NCBI GenBank assembly: GCA_905250025.1
Contig: CAJNOJ010000287.1
Span: forward strand, 62,001-126,000
Source of the DNA: Adineta ricciae
Lineage: Eukaryota; Rotifera; Eurotatoria; Adinetida; Adinetidae
Direction of reading: 5' to 3'
DNA length: 64,000 nucleotides
This document shows positions 24,564 through 37,314 of this stretch, one piece after another. Each line of letters starts with the position of its first letter. Within the stretch, counting starts at the first letter, position 1. Under the pieces are notes generated by a model that had not been told where the DNA came from, ran no database searches, and was given only the letters and a program-made list of their open reading frames with translations. Position numbers and translations under genes: made by a program.

Positions 24564-27500
24564 ATGGTCAAGTTGTTTAAAAAAAAGGAGAAAGTTGAAG
24601 GTTAGTATGAATAGAATTTCGTTTTCTTCTCATCATTCGCTGTTCATTCTATTTTAGAGGAGAGCAGAAAAATCAAAGCCAATGATCCATCTGGTAATGT
24701 TGCAAAACAATATGCAGTAAATCGAATGAGTATGAAATGAACAAATTTGATCTGAACGTTTGTTTAGGGAAATGAAATTTCGACATCTAAATACAATTTA
24801 ATAACATTTTTACCGAAAAATCTTTTCGAACAATTTCGTCGACTAGCAAATGCTTATTTCTTATTCCTTCTTTGTTTACAAGTAAACTTACGGCATTGAT
24901 TACTCATTCGACATTAATTGTATCTTCCCATTTAGCTCATTCCACAAATCAGTTCCTTGGCTCCGATAACTACGATCTTACCACTTGTATTTGTCTTGGC
25001 TTTGACGGCAATCAAAGATGCTAGTGATGATATTGTTCGTTAAGAAAGAAATCTTTTTTTGAAAAGAAATGAATTGGTTTGTTTTTATCAAATAGGCGAG
25101 ACATCGTAGTGATCGAGAAGTGAATAATCGTGAAACGAAAACAGTCGTAGGAAAAGAATTTGTTACGAGAAAATGGAAAGATATTAAAGTTGGGGATATG
25201 ATTCAATTAACCAATAATGAATTTGTCACTGTGAGAAGCTTGTTTTTCCTTTTCGAGACAAATTTGAACAATGCTTCGTTTGATAATTGTAGGCAGATAT
25301 TGTTTTAATCTCAACTAGTGATGACAATGGTCTTTGTTTTATTGAAACTGCTGAATTGGATGGAGAAACGAATCTTAAAGTCCGACAAGCTTTAGAGGAA
25401 ACATGTAAAATCGGAGAAGATATTGGTCAATTATCAAATTTTGATGGTAAAAGTTAAATTGGATTATATTGTGAAGAAAACTTGTATTTTTAGGAGAAAT
25501 TGAATACGAAGCACCAAATAATAATCTTGGACGATTCGAAGGAAACTTGACATGGAAGGGAAAAACGTATCCTCTCAAAAATGATAACATTGTTTTACGT
25601 GGAACACGCTTGAGAAATACTCAATGGGCTTTCGGAAGTAAATAACTATTATATTCTCCTTAATTTTTATCATAAATCGTATATTCAGTTGTCTGCTATG
25701 CTGGTCCTGACACTAAATTAATGAAAAACAGTGGTAAAGCACCATTCAAACGTACACAAATTGATCGTTTACTCAATCGAATTATTCTTGGCGTAAAAAA
25801 ATTCCATTACGAAGTCATGAACATCATCTATTATCTTTATTCATTTAGATCTTCTTCTTTTTATTGATCATGTGTGCTATCATGACAATCTGCTCTGGTC
25901 TTTGGGAATCCTTCGTTGGTTATGACTTTCGCATGTACTTACCCTGGGAAGGTTTCTTATCCAAAGATCGTCGTATTGGCGCAATTCAGAAAAGTTTATT
26001 AGTGTTTCTCTCGTACATCATTATCTTAAACACTGTGGTGCCCATCTCTCTCTATGTCAGTGTGGAATTTATACGTTTATTACAATCGAAATTTATTGAT
26101 TGGGATATTCAAATGTATTATAAACCAAATAATGTTCCCGCACAAGCACGTACAACCACACTAAACGAAGAATTAGGACAAATTGAATATATTTTTTCGG
26201 ATAAAACAGGAACATTAACGCAGGTAATTTGAATATTAATCAATGACACAATGAGGATCATTTTCTTATTGCAGAATATTATGACATTCAACAAATGTTC
26301 GATCCGTGGAAAATTGTATGGTTATGTTACTGATGGAAATGGAAATGAAATTCAAGATCCTGATGTAATTAGATTCATTTGATAATCATCAAATAACTAT
26401 AAAATTTATGATATTTCAGAAAACAAAAGCAATTGAATTCGAAGAAAAAGACGAAGACTTTCAATGGTACGATCAAAAATTGATCGACGCAATCAAAAAT
26501 GGTGATGAAGATGAACACAATTTCTTCACACTTCTAGCTCTTTGTCATACGGTCATGCCGGAAGAGAAAGACGGAAAGATTATTTATCAAGCTCAATCAC
26601 CCGATGAGAATGCATTGGTATCCGCTGCAAGAACATTTGGTTTTGTTTTCGATGTAAGATTGAATATCTTGACAAAAGGATAATTTAGTTGAATTCGTCT
26701 TCGATCTAGAATCGTACACAAAGTAGTATTACCGTTCGTTTACCAGATAAAGAAGAAACGTACGATTTGCTCAATATTTTGGATTTTAACAATGACCGCA
26801 AGCGAATGTCAGTTATCGTGAAAAAAGATGGCAAAATCGTTTTGTATTGTAAGGGAGCTGATTCGAAAGTTAAAGAACGGTTAGATTCATCGGAGAAGGA
26901 AATCATGGCACAAACTGATGAACATTTAAATGTAGGTTCAATTTTTCTGGTTGTTAAATGTAAGATTCGAGGAGTTTTGTTTAGAAATTCGCTACCGATG
27001 GTTTACGTACACTTTGTTTGGCATGGAAAGACCTTGACGAAGGAGAATATAAAAAATGGGCAGAAAAATTAGATAAAGCCAAGTGAGTCACTGTAGAAGA
27101 ATTGAAAAAGTAGTGTATGAATGTATTTTAGTACAAGTATGGAAAATCGAGATGAAAAAGTTAGTGAAGTTTATGAAGAAATAGAACAAAACCTGAAATT
27201 ACTTGGTGCTACAGCTATCGAAGATAAATTGCAAGACGGTGTACCGCAATGTATAGAACATTTAGCGCGTGCTGGTATAAAAATATGGGTTTTAACAGGT
27301 GACAAAGTTGGTAAGTAAACAAATTTCCAGATACTTTCTTTTCTCATCAATGGAATGTCTGCGTTTTAGAAACTGCTTATAATATTGGTTTGTCTTGTCG
27401 TTTGCTCACGAATGATATGGAAATCAATGTAATTGATGATGAAGATGAGAAGGGTGTAGCAGCCAAATTAGACCAAGTTCGAAATGAAATGATTGAGAAA

Positions 27501-30290
27501 ATCGAAGGATTATTTGACATAAAGATTCAAGATAGAAAGAAACGACTCGATTGGAAAGAATGGGGTATTGATGTGATGAAATTTGATCAGCATAGAAAAA
27601 ACACCACCAATAATAACAATAATAATAATACAGAGCAAACCAAAGTTACAAATGGCCATCCATCATCAACGACAGCAGCAACAACAGCGAATGAGCCCAC
27701 TTCACCGGATCGCGAGAGCTTCGAAGGCTTTGGATTATTAATAACAGGGCAAGCCCTCGTTCATGCATTGTCGGACAAATTGAAAATGAAATTCCTTGAA
27801 CTTGGTACTATGTGTAAAGCAGTCGTTTGTTGCCGTGTTACACCATTGCAGAAAGCTCAAGTGGTTGAATTAGTCATGGAAAACGAAAAGAAAATCACGT
27901 TGGCCATTGGAGATGGAGCAAACGATGTGTCGATGATTCAAAGTAAACGAAAGCGATTTGTTTGAATTTGTGGAAGAGGAAATAATAATGAACGTTTTTT
28001 GTAGAAGCACACATCGGTGTTGGTATTAGTGGACAAGAAGGTCGACAAGCTGTGTTAGCAAGTGATTTTAGTTTCGGACAATTTTGTTTTCTTGAACGAT
28101 TGTTACTTGTCCATGGTCGATGGTCGTATTTGCGCATCTCGAAGTTTTTACGCTACTTTTTCTATAAGAATTTTGCATTTACACTTTGCCACTTTTGGTT
28201 TGGATTCTTCTCCGGATTTTCAGCTCAAGTAAGATAATGTTGCAGAGAAGATACTTATTAACTAGAGTCAACATTTTGTATCTTTCTTTTTAAATTAGAC
28301 TTTGTACGATCCATTCTTTGTCGCGACATATAATGTCTTCTTTTCATCATTACCTGTTCTGGCATTGGGCGTTTTCGATCAAGTTAGTGTCTTAAATTTG
28401 AACACCATTCATTAACGTCTATTTCCTTTAGGATGTTACTTCGGAACAATCCATGAATAAACCACATTTGTAAGTCATTTTCTTTTCTGTTTATTGAAAA
28501 ACTTTTCTTTCGTTTCAGATACACTCCTGGTCAAAATAACGAATTTTTCAATAAGAAAATCTTTGCTGAAAGCGTTATTCACGGCATTCTAACGTCTTGC
28601 ATCATCTTTTTCGTTTCCTACCTTTCCGTATCGAACAGCAGTCGTCCATCTGGCATGTCACAAGCAGACTTACAATCATTTGGCTTCATGGTCGCTACAA
28701 TCATGGTGGTAATTGTCAATCTACAAAATGCATTAGAAATGTGGAATTGGACTGGTCTATATCATTTCGTTCTATGGGGCACAATAGCAGTACATTTCTT
28801 ATTTCATTTTGCTTTGTACTCACCACTTGTATCGACAATCTTCAAAACGAATTATGCATATGTGGGAGTGGCGCAAAATGTCTTAACCACTGGCAATTTC
28901 TGGTTTACATTATTTATAACATGTGCAGTATTGCTTTTGCCTGTCTTCTGTCGCGAGTAAAGTATTTCCAAAGATATTGTGCATTGGTTTAATTGGTTTT
29001 CTTTGAATAGATTCTTCCGTATGCGGTTTATGCCAAACAAAACCGATCGTGCTCGACTGAATCAACGATTCCGTATGGAAGAAAAAGCTGCTTTTGTTGC
29101 CCACATTAAACAAAAAATGCATCAACCTAAACGAGTTGTTCGATCGGGTTATGCCTTCTCTCAACAGGAAGGTTGGGGACCATTGATTACATCTGGTCGT
29201 ATGCAGTCTAAAGCGACTTCACGTGTTCGACCATCAAACATAACGAACGTAAGTACATGCTCAATTTTTCAACTCCCTCTATCACAAAGTTTTTCTCGAC
29301 AATCAATCAAATCTCGTCGACCTATTTTGATATCGATATTCTTTAGTTTAAAAGGAGAATACATCCCGTATTCTTGGATGATACATCATCGAATGTAACA
29401 TCTATTCAATCAATAAATCACAGAACAAATCAATCGAGATCGAGAGTAAACATAGAATTATAACAGTGAGTGGAACAACAGCTCTACACATATGCACTGT
29501 TTATTTTTCATTCGTTTTTTGTTTTGTTGCGATTGTACATGCATATGTATGCTCGAAAACAAGCAAGCAGGCAGCTAAAACCATACGATTTGCTTGTTGC
29601 ACGAGCGACTTTTCTTTTGCCATTCGATGAAAGAAGCAATTCACAAAGTGCTACGCATGTTTTATTCGTTCGAGAGAAATTCTAAAGACATCTCATAAGA
29701 CTTTCGTCATACATCTTCACTTAACATAGATGTATGATATGAAAACTTTTCAGTTTTTGATACTCAAACCGTATAATCCAAAACTATCAGGTGAGTATCG
29801 AATGGCAATCGAGTAGTGGGGAAATAAATAACATCTAGAATTAAATCTAACGTGTTCCATTTAGTCTTTCATTAACTTTTCTTTCCCTATCAATTATTTT
29901 GCATGTATCTTCTTCATACCATTAGCACAATACTTTTCAAATGTACTCAAATCTCGCATTTGAGCTGCTGATTAATCGATCTTCTATTACCACTCAAAAT
30001 AGGATTTATTGAATCCATTGAAAATCATTCAAATTAGATTCATTCTCCTCAACAATAGTTTCTTTCATATAAATTTATCTTTTCTACAGTCATTTATACA
30101 AAAACTCTTCATATTATTTTAGACGATGTCGCCACCATCAACTACAACTGACAATGGTTCATCTCATACAGCCAATACTCCGAGTACACTTCATCCAACC
30201 GAAGTTTTCGATCCAATACAATCGAAGAAAATCTCATCAGTATCATCGATGGAAACTGAACCTCTACTCTCATCGACTCAAAACAAGTAG
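24564..30290 (+). CDS. P4-ATPase phospholipid flippase, ATP8B type
   Basis: About 21 exons and roughly 1,200 residues. P4-ATPases move aminophospholipids or phosphatidylcholine from the outer to the inner membrane leaflet with a CDC50 partner. Visible motifs are ELDGETNLK (actuator domain), VVPISL (M4), [13 protein letters not shown] (phosphorylated Asp), [20 protein letters not shown] and the long membrane C-half with [42 protein letters not shown] and the tail motif [11 protein letters not shown] place it in the ATP8B branch. Nearly all introns are 45-70 bp. The last one (about 29251-30122) is unusually long at some 870 bp, and the final exon encodes a Ser/Thr-rich tail ending STQNK. A single-base phase slip was not found. 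Copy A holds only its first exons. Confidence 0.93.
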
Positions 30291-30872
30291 TAACATTTAA
30301 GTCAATCGAATTTCAGCCAATAGTCTGCTCGCTTCACGATCATTTCTACGAATTGATTAGACTAGAAAGTGGAAATGTACATAATTATACATATATCATA
30401 TCTAAACCAGTCATGTGTTTTTCTCGCAATTTGCTAAACTCGCTTTAACTCTTAATTCTTATGCTATTATTCCAGCCGGTGTGTTGTGTTATGTTAGTTT
30501 GTCTTGTGTTCTTTTTTTCTTCTCTCTTTCATGTTGATATAAGCTCAATTGAAGCATGCGATTTTCAGAATATAAATCATGTTTGAAAGCAGTACTTTCG
30601 TCGTATATGCAGTCAGATGGAACGACGTATTGAAAATGAAATTTTGCTCAATAAAACATTCAATTCCATACGTAATCTTTCGTCAGTTCTCGTTCATTTT
30701 CCTTCAATTTTAGTATCATGTCAACGTTCAAAATCACTTCAACGTGCTTTCGAATGTTGTTGTTGATAATGTTTTTCTTGTAATTTTCATCTAAAATCAA
30801 TAAAACTCATTGAAGAATAGACACGATCAATGAATTGATATAAAATTTCGATTTCTTTTCTATTTAGATTTC
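30291..30872. other. Flippase 3' flank and HMG-gene promoter
   Basis: 582 bp without a coding frame. It contains the AATAAA at 30650-30655 and a second AATAAA-like site near 30797. Confidence 0.6.
30650..30655 (+). terminator. Candidate polyadenylation signal for the flippase
   Basis: AATAAA about 360 bp after the flippase stop, in AT-rich DNA. Assignment is by position only. Confidence 0.4.
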
Positions 30873-32603
30873 ATGCCTAGAGGAAGCCGACCGAAACCAT
30901 CAAGTGATTTAATTTCGGACAGAATACTTGCAGAGTAAATATTTTCGTCTACTGATTTTTGTTTTAATAGTAGGCGATTTTTTAGTATCAAATCATACCG
31001 TCCGTTGCGTCTGTATATCACGAAACAGAAGAAGAAAGGAAGTACAGTGAGTAGGAGATCTTTTCTGAAAAAGAATTTATTTATTTTTCTTTGTATTTGT
31101 CAGGAAAATCCGTTTACCTTACGTGTGAGATATTGTCAACTTCCACAGGATAAACAAGATCGATATTTACAAAAAGCCGTTGATAAATACATAGAACTAC
31201 TTGTAAGAAACATATTAGCTCTTTTACATTGTTATTTTATCCTTTTTTTTCAGGATGAAAAAGATGTCGATGAACAAGTGCAGGTCGAATGTAAATTATT
31301 TGACTATCTGTTGATGAAAGGTGAACAGAGAAAGTATTTTCAATCGATTAATGCACCAGTTAAGCCACCAGGGTAAATGAAACATATACGGATGCGAAAA
31401 ACGAATCGATTTGCTTCATTCTAGAACAGCTGTGCCGTTTTACACTCAGATTATCAAAGAAGAAAATGACGATGACGATGATTGTGATAACAGCATACCT
31501 TGGAACGCTTTAAACAAAGATGAACGTAAAGTATTCAAAAGAAAACGTAAAGAAGTAATAAGCCTTTTATAAAAAAGCAACATTTTCTTATGATACACTT
31601 TTCAAAGGCTAAACTTGAATATGCCGCTCAAGTGAAAAACTTTGCTAATGATTTGCCTGAACGTCTTCGAGCAGATTATTTAGTCTATGCCGAGCAATAT
31701 CCTCATAAACGACAGAAAATCCACTCATCTCCCGTGAAGAGCGAAGATGCACAGTTGATTCGACAACGTCGTAAATCTTTAACAGCACTACCTGAAAGTT
31801 TACAAACAACAGAAGTTTCATCACCACTGATCGATGATATACCAGTAAAATTAACTCGAAACGAACTTGAACTGTTACACAAATGCATGCCACATGCCAT
31901 TTATTATGAAACAGCCGTATCCGATGATGACAAACCGACCTTTACGAGAACGATGACAAAGAATTCCTACATGAAATCGATCTTTGCTCAGTTAAATGAT
32001 GAAGAACGATTGAAATACGTGACGAAATCAATCGAACAATGGAATGAATTTCTTGATGAACATCCACCAATTGTCGAATATCTTATTCCAACATTACATT
32101 TACTTCTAACTCGACAAGAAGACATGCTCATCTATTTCTCGTCAATTGGTCTACCAGTTCGACCTCCTATCAACAGTTATCTTTATTACAATCACGAAAA
32201 AGAAGAAATCGGCTCGCAACAAACTTGGTCGGACTTATCTGCAGACCAAAAAACCGAATATACTCAGCAGTTGAATGCAATGAAACATGATTATTATGAG
32301 AAATTAGTTGATTTCATTGACAATATTCTCCCGTCAGATTATATGAGATACGAATTTTTTCGAAATATTAAATATGCAGTTAAAGATTATGAACTAGCAA
32401 CGAAGAGTGAGATTGTTGATAAACAAACAGGCCAAATACAATTGCATGCGTATTATTTGCGAAAGATCCATATGCAAAATCAGCAAGAACAACAAGAGCA
32501 AATCACACAAATAAAGGAGAAATTATTTGCAACTGGATTAACAGATGAACAGAAAGATCTAGTCGAAGAACTCACTCAAGTATATTGTAGATACTTGACC
32601 TGA
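30873..32603 (+). CDS. HMG-box-like DNA-binding protein
   Basis: Spliced from about six exons, starting MPRGSRPKPSSDL at 30873. The protein carries repeated helical units resembling HMG boxes: SYRPLRLYITKQKKK followed by LPQDKQDRYLQKA; PVKPPGTAVPFYTQIIKEE followed by ALNKDERKVFKRKRKE; PTFTRTMTKNSYMKSIFAQL followed by DEERLKYVTKSIEQW; and PVRPPINSYLYYNHEKEE followed by LSADQKTEYTQQL. The 'P-x-x-P-x-x-x-Y/F...L...E/D-x-x-x-Y' pattern is what multi-HMG-box proteins such as UBF or TFAM show. The C-terminus is a Gln/Glu-rich coiled segment. A specific orthologue is not claimed; an rRNA-transcription or mitochondrial role is possible but untested. Confidence 0.6.
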
Positions 32604-33006
32604 TCATTGTTTTTTCTTTGTCAGAAAAGAAAGCAAAACACGTCTTGACTGTTATGCATATCATTTTCGTTATTTGTTTGTTTTAATATTTTGAGTGATT
32701 ATATTAAACTCAAGAAAATAAAATATTTAAAATGAAATATAGGCACATTTGAAATAAATTATCATATAAACATAACTTGTTCGTGTTCTACTTAGAGTTA
32801 AATATATCGATATCGATAGTCTAGCTTGATTTGTTTATTAGTGACCTCTATTGATCAGTATTATCAACCGTGAGATAAGTAACCCGTTAGTTTCTTTCTT
32901 TCTTGCATTGAAAAGAAATGAATAGATACATATTTAATAGTCTTTCGATAAAGATCTGAGATTCTTGAATAAGATTCATTTTGTTATTGTAGAACAATTA
33001 TAACGG
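32604..33006. other. Intergenic between HMG-like gene and USO1
   Basis: 403 bp, AT-rich. It contains an AATAAA at 32717-32722, about 115 bp after the HMG-like stop, as a candidate polyadenylation signal. No gene seen. Confidence 0.6.
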
Positions 33007-36000
33007 ATGGCTTTTTGGCGTGGCGCTTCTCTCTTTTCATCATCGACAGCAGCGACGACTTCTTCGAGCAATACTTTCGGACAAGAAACAGTAAGACAAG
33101 TATGACAGTGTGCTGTCAATTTTGAAATATGTTTACAGATCGAGCGATTGTCCGATCGTCTTCAAACAGCAACACGTACTGAAGATCGGCGAGATGCCGT
33201 GCGTGGTTTAAAAGCACTTTCAAAGGTAAGAGCTTATCTTCATACGAAATAATTCTCATACAACTTCAAGTAGAAATGTAAACTTGAAGTCGGTACTCAA
33301 AGTATGACTCTATTAGCAAACATTCTTCAAGGCGATCGCAGCGATCTCGATCTTATTCAATTATCACTTGAGACACTAGCAAATATTGTTACTTATGAAG
33401 TTGCTAATGAAGAAGGTAGATGTTTTAGGTACGAAATAACTGATTTTCTATACGTGATGATTGTTTAGAGCAAGCTAATCTACCACAAGATATCACCGTG
33501 CAATTCACAGGTATGCTTGTAAATATTTTCCAGATTGTATTCATATGAATAGTTTAGAACTGTATATAAAAAACAAAGCAAATGTTCATGCTGCTCTCGA
33601 ATTAGTTGAAGTTAGTGTTCATAGATTGAATCAGTACAATGTTGATTGAAAGAAGTGTGCTTGTAGGAAACTGATTTTAATGTTCGCCGGTCGGCCATTC
33701 GATTTCTTACTGCGTTGTTAACAAACTGTACTAAAGAATTGCAAGAAATTATATTAGAAAGTGGACCCATGGGTGTTTCCAAATTAGTCGATCTTCTTCA
33801 AGATGAACGAGAAGTGATTCGAAATGACGTAAATCATTGAAATACGGATGAACTTTGAAAATCTAGTTCTATTTATTATTAGGCACTTCTTCTCTTACAA
33901 ATCTTAACTCGCTCGAATGCGAATATCCAAAAGATAGTTGCATTCGAAAATGGTTTTGAACGTTTATTTGAAATTCTTGTTAGCGAAGGCGGAAGTGATG
34001 GTGGTAAGTATCTAACATCGAAAAATTATTCGATATTTCTTTGTGTGAATAGTTGTTACCGTCGAAGATTGCTTATCTGTTTTATTGAATCTATTGAAAA
34101 ATAATCCATCGAATCAGAGTTATTTTCGCGAAGGATCATATATTCGACGATTAGTTGATTTTTTCGAACTTGGCTCTATTGGAGAAAAACGTTGGTCGGC
34201 ACAAAAAGTCACCAATGTTCATCTTCTATTACAAGTAATTGAATCTGTTTTGTCCGATATAGTCAGTAAAACGGCGTGTTAATTTCTCAATTCAGATTAT
34301 TCGAATACTTGTCTCACCAACAAATGCCAATCAGAACATCGTCGCTTGCCAACGTACAATAAGCCAATGTGGTAAGCCTTCTCTCGAAGTGAATTTCATG
34401 AATCTTCTGTTAATATTTCCAAGGTCTGCTACACCGTTTATGTGTCATGTTAACACTAACAACAATTCCTGCTGATGTATTAGCTGAAGTAAGTTGAAAT
34501 GTATTTTGAATTGAATTATCAGAGAATTTCGTAGACGATCAACACAATTGGTGATGTCGTTCGCGGTCATATGGAAAATCAACAATTTCTTAGTTCTGTT
34601 ATGAATACAACTGGTGAAGCTCAACAGTAAGGAACACTTGTTAATGAAATCATCGACGAATGATTTTCTTTTAGACCGGTTTTATTCAATTTACTTTATA
34701 CGATGGTTGCTGGTGAAAAGCAACCCTTTCCACTTCGAATTTCCATTCTCTACTGTCTTCAATGTTATCTTTATAAAAATGAATTAGGCAAATCGCTGAT
34801 CGTTCACACACTTTTACCTCAAACAGAAAATGGTTAGAGAAAAACAACGGTTTCGATTGCGAAGACCAACGCTTCTCGTTTTATGTTTAGCTGCAAGTCA
34901 ATATACACTAGGTCACTTAATGATCATCGGTTATCTGAGTAAAGATGTTGTTGCATCATGGTGTTCCGGCATTGCACTTGCTCGACTCGTTGCTGATAGT
35001 CAGCAATTCAAAGAAGCAATACTTAAAGTTGTGCTGGCGGTTGATCAAGCGCAGACAGGAGCGAAAACTCTAATGGAGATTTCCATTGATTTGCTACAAA
35101 ACGTAAAGAATTTGAAATTAGTCATTCACTATCTGTCAATTTTCTGTTTTGCATAGTCTTCATCATCATTTCATACACGCGTCGCTGTGTTAATTTTTCT
35201 TAGCACGTGGTTATCAAATTGTTCATTAGCAGTACAAGCATTTCTCTCAATTCCAAATAGTATTTCATATGTAAGATCGAGATTTCGCTATTGATGAACA
35301 TCGTCATGATAATTATCTTTCGTAGCTTATTTCGCAAATTTGTGCTCAATTGATAGCCGATGATCGCGAGAATCTCATACAATCACTATGCTCATTTGTA
35401 TTAGGTTTATGTTTACTTTTCAACAATAATCAAATACCATCATATACAACGTAAGAACGAGAAGTTTTCAACGCGAATATCTTTATTTCTCTTTCTTGTT
35501 TCAAGTGAAGCTCTCGAACGATTGATAAATAAACGCATTGGCATTGAGTTATTTCAAGAAAGACTCGAAACATTATCCAAATCGGAGTTTTATGCAAAAG
35601 CTTTACAAAAACCGCAACTAAAACTATCGAAATCTGCTGATATGATTCTTGACTATGAGTTTGCTCGTTTATACAAAGCCCTTGAAGGTTCAATCGGACG
35701 AATGTTAACTACACAAACTATGAATGCCACTGATAAATCGCTCGGAGATCCACTATCAAGTAATCTTTATGATCAACAAACATCAACAATGATGACACAT
35801 TACAACGATTTGATCCGTCAACAAGATCAGCAGTTGAATACGTACAAACAGCAAGAAAAATATTTGCTTCAAGAGACGGACATGCAGAAAAGGAAAATCA
35901 ATGAATTAGAACAAAAATTACAAGAGATTAGAGATCAATATTCACTTTTGAAAATATCAACAAAACAAGGTAATCGATATATTTATCGAAATCTCCTGAA

Positions 36001-36774
36001 ATAGTTTTTTATTCTCAGGACCGGATGCTCACAATGAATTGAGATCCATATGTGAACAACAAAGAGGTGAATTGGAATATCTAAGAAATATTCTGGTATG
36101 TTCATTTGGAATTCTTTGATAGCTATTCTGCACTTTCTTTAGGCTCAACAACAATCGTCTACAATGAATCAGTAAGTTTGATCATTTTCTGTTGCTATGC
36201 ATGAGGATAATTGCTTTGACTGTAGTGTGGCAAATGGAATGGAGAAATTGAACGTGGGTAATGGTGAAAATCATACTGCTCAAGTAGGTGAGCGCGCCGC
36301 ATTAACAGCGCGTATAACAGAATTGCAAGAAAAATTGAATTCTTATGATGAAAGGTGAGTAGCTCACAAGTACCTGGAATAATTCATTATTTGTTTTCTT
36401 TGTTGATCATGATTAGATATGCGGCACAAAACGATGAAATAGCTCGACTTCAGTTAGAAAATGGTGTTTTACAAGAGAAACTAACGAATGAAAAACGCAA
36501 AGTATCACTGCTCGAGGTGAATTAACTGTGAATTTCTTCGTTTTAGTTCTGATCGATTTCTTTGTTGTCTATCTAGAGTTCTCAGGGTCAAACACAAGAA
36601 TTGATTGATGAGAAAATTCGATTGAGCGATGATTATCAAAAATTAAACGATATCCATCAGCAAACTTTAATAGAACAAAATGATTTACTCGCTCTGTGTT
36701 CCAACTATGAGGATCAATTGACGACATGTAGAAACTTGTTACAATCAGCAGGAATAACCGTAAATGAAAATTAA
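33007..36774 (+). CDS. USO1: General vesicular transport factor p115 (USO1)
   Basis: A gene of about twenty short exons for the Golgi tethering factor that captures COPI/COPII vesicles with GM130 and giantin. The start MAFWRGASLFSSS is followed by an armadillo-like head: DRRDAVRGLKALSKKCKLEVG, GPMGVSKLVDLLQDEREVIRND, LTRSNANIQKIVAFENGFERL, VTVEDCLSVLLNLLKNNPSNQ, WSAQKVTNVHLLLQ, ILVSPTNANQN and YCLQCYLYKNELGKSLIV. The second head part has FLSTWLSNCSLAVQAFL. A coiled-coil tail begins near THYNDLIRQQDQQLN and ends with LLALCSNYEDQL. All match human USO1 in order. The acidic C-terminal end of human p115 is absent or very short here (ends GITVNEN), so the tail is shortened. Confidence 0.94.
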
Positions 36775-37314
36775 CTGAGAGTGAATATGCCCTATATTTT
36801 GATCATTTAGATCCCAAACTTCTTACTCGAACTTGATGATAATGAATGATCGTTGATTCTTTATTTTATGTCATATATTCTGTGTTTTCGATCTATTTCT
36901 CATTTAAAGTCGTTAGATTGGCATTTTTTGTCTGTGTTTTAATCTTATTTTATTGTTTTTCTCTTTCTCAAATTGCTCGTTACAAATAGAACTATGTGGG
37001 ATATGGAACATATTTCTTTATACGATTTAACATTAACTTAATACATCGATCGAAAACCAAACTTTTCTTTTTCTTCATTCTTCGCCATCACGATACGCTA
37101 AAATGCATTCTTCATAACTCCTTCCATTTTTTGAGAGCATAGTGATCCAAACATTCTCTCCGATTTATTCGCCCGAGAAGAGAACGGCAGCCATAACAAC
37201 GATCTTGCTATCGATAAACGATAAACGAGACTAGATCATCTCATCTTCTTTCCATCACTCAGTTGAGTCTATTTTAATCAGCCTGATCACAACGATAAAA
37301 ATAGCATTTAAAAG
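36775..37314. other. Convergent intergenic region, USO1 / PuuE-UraD copy 1
   Basis: 540 bp, AT-rich, between convergent genes. No coding frame seen. It bears no resemblance to the flank of the second PuuE-UraD gene. Confidence 0.6.
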
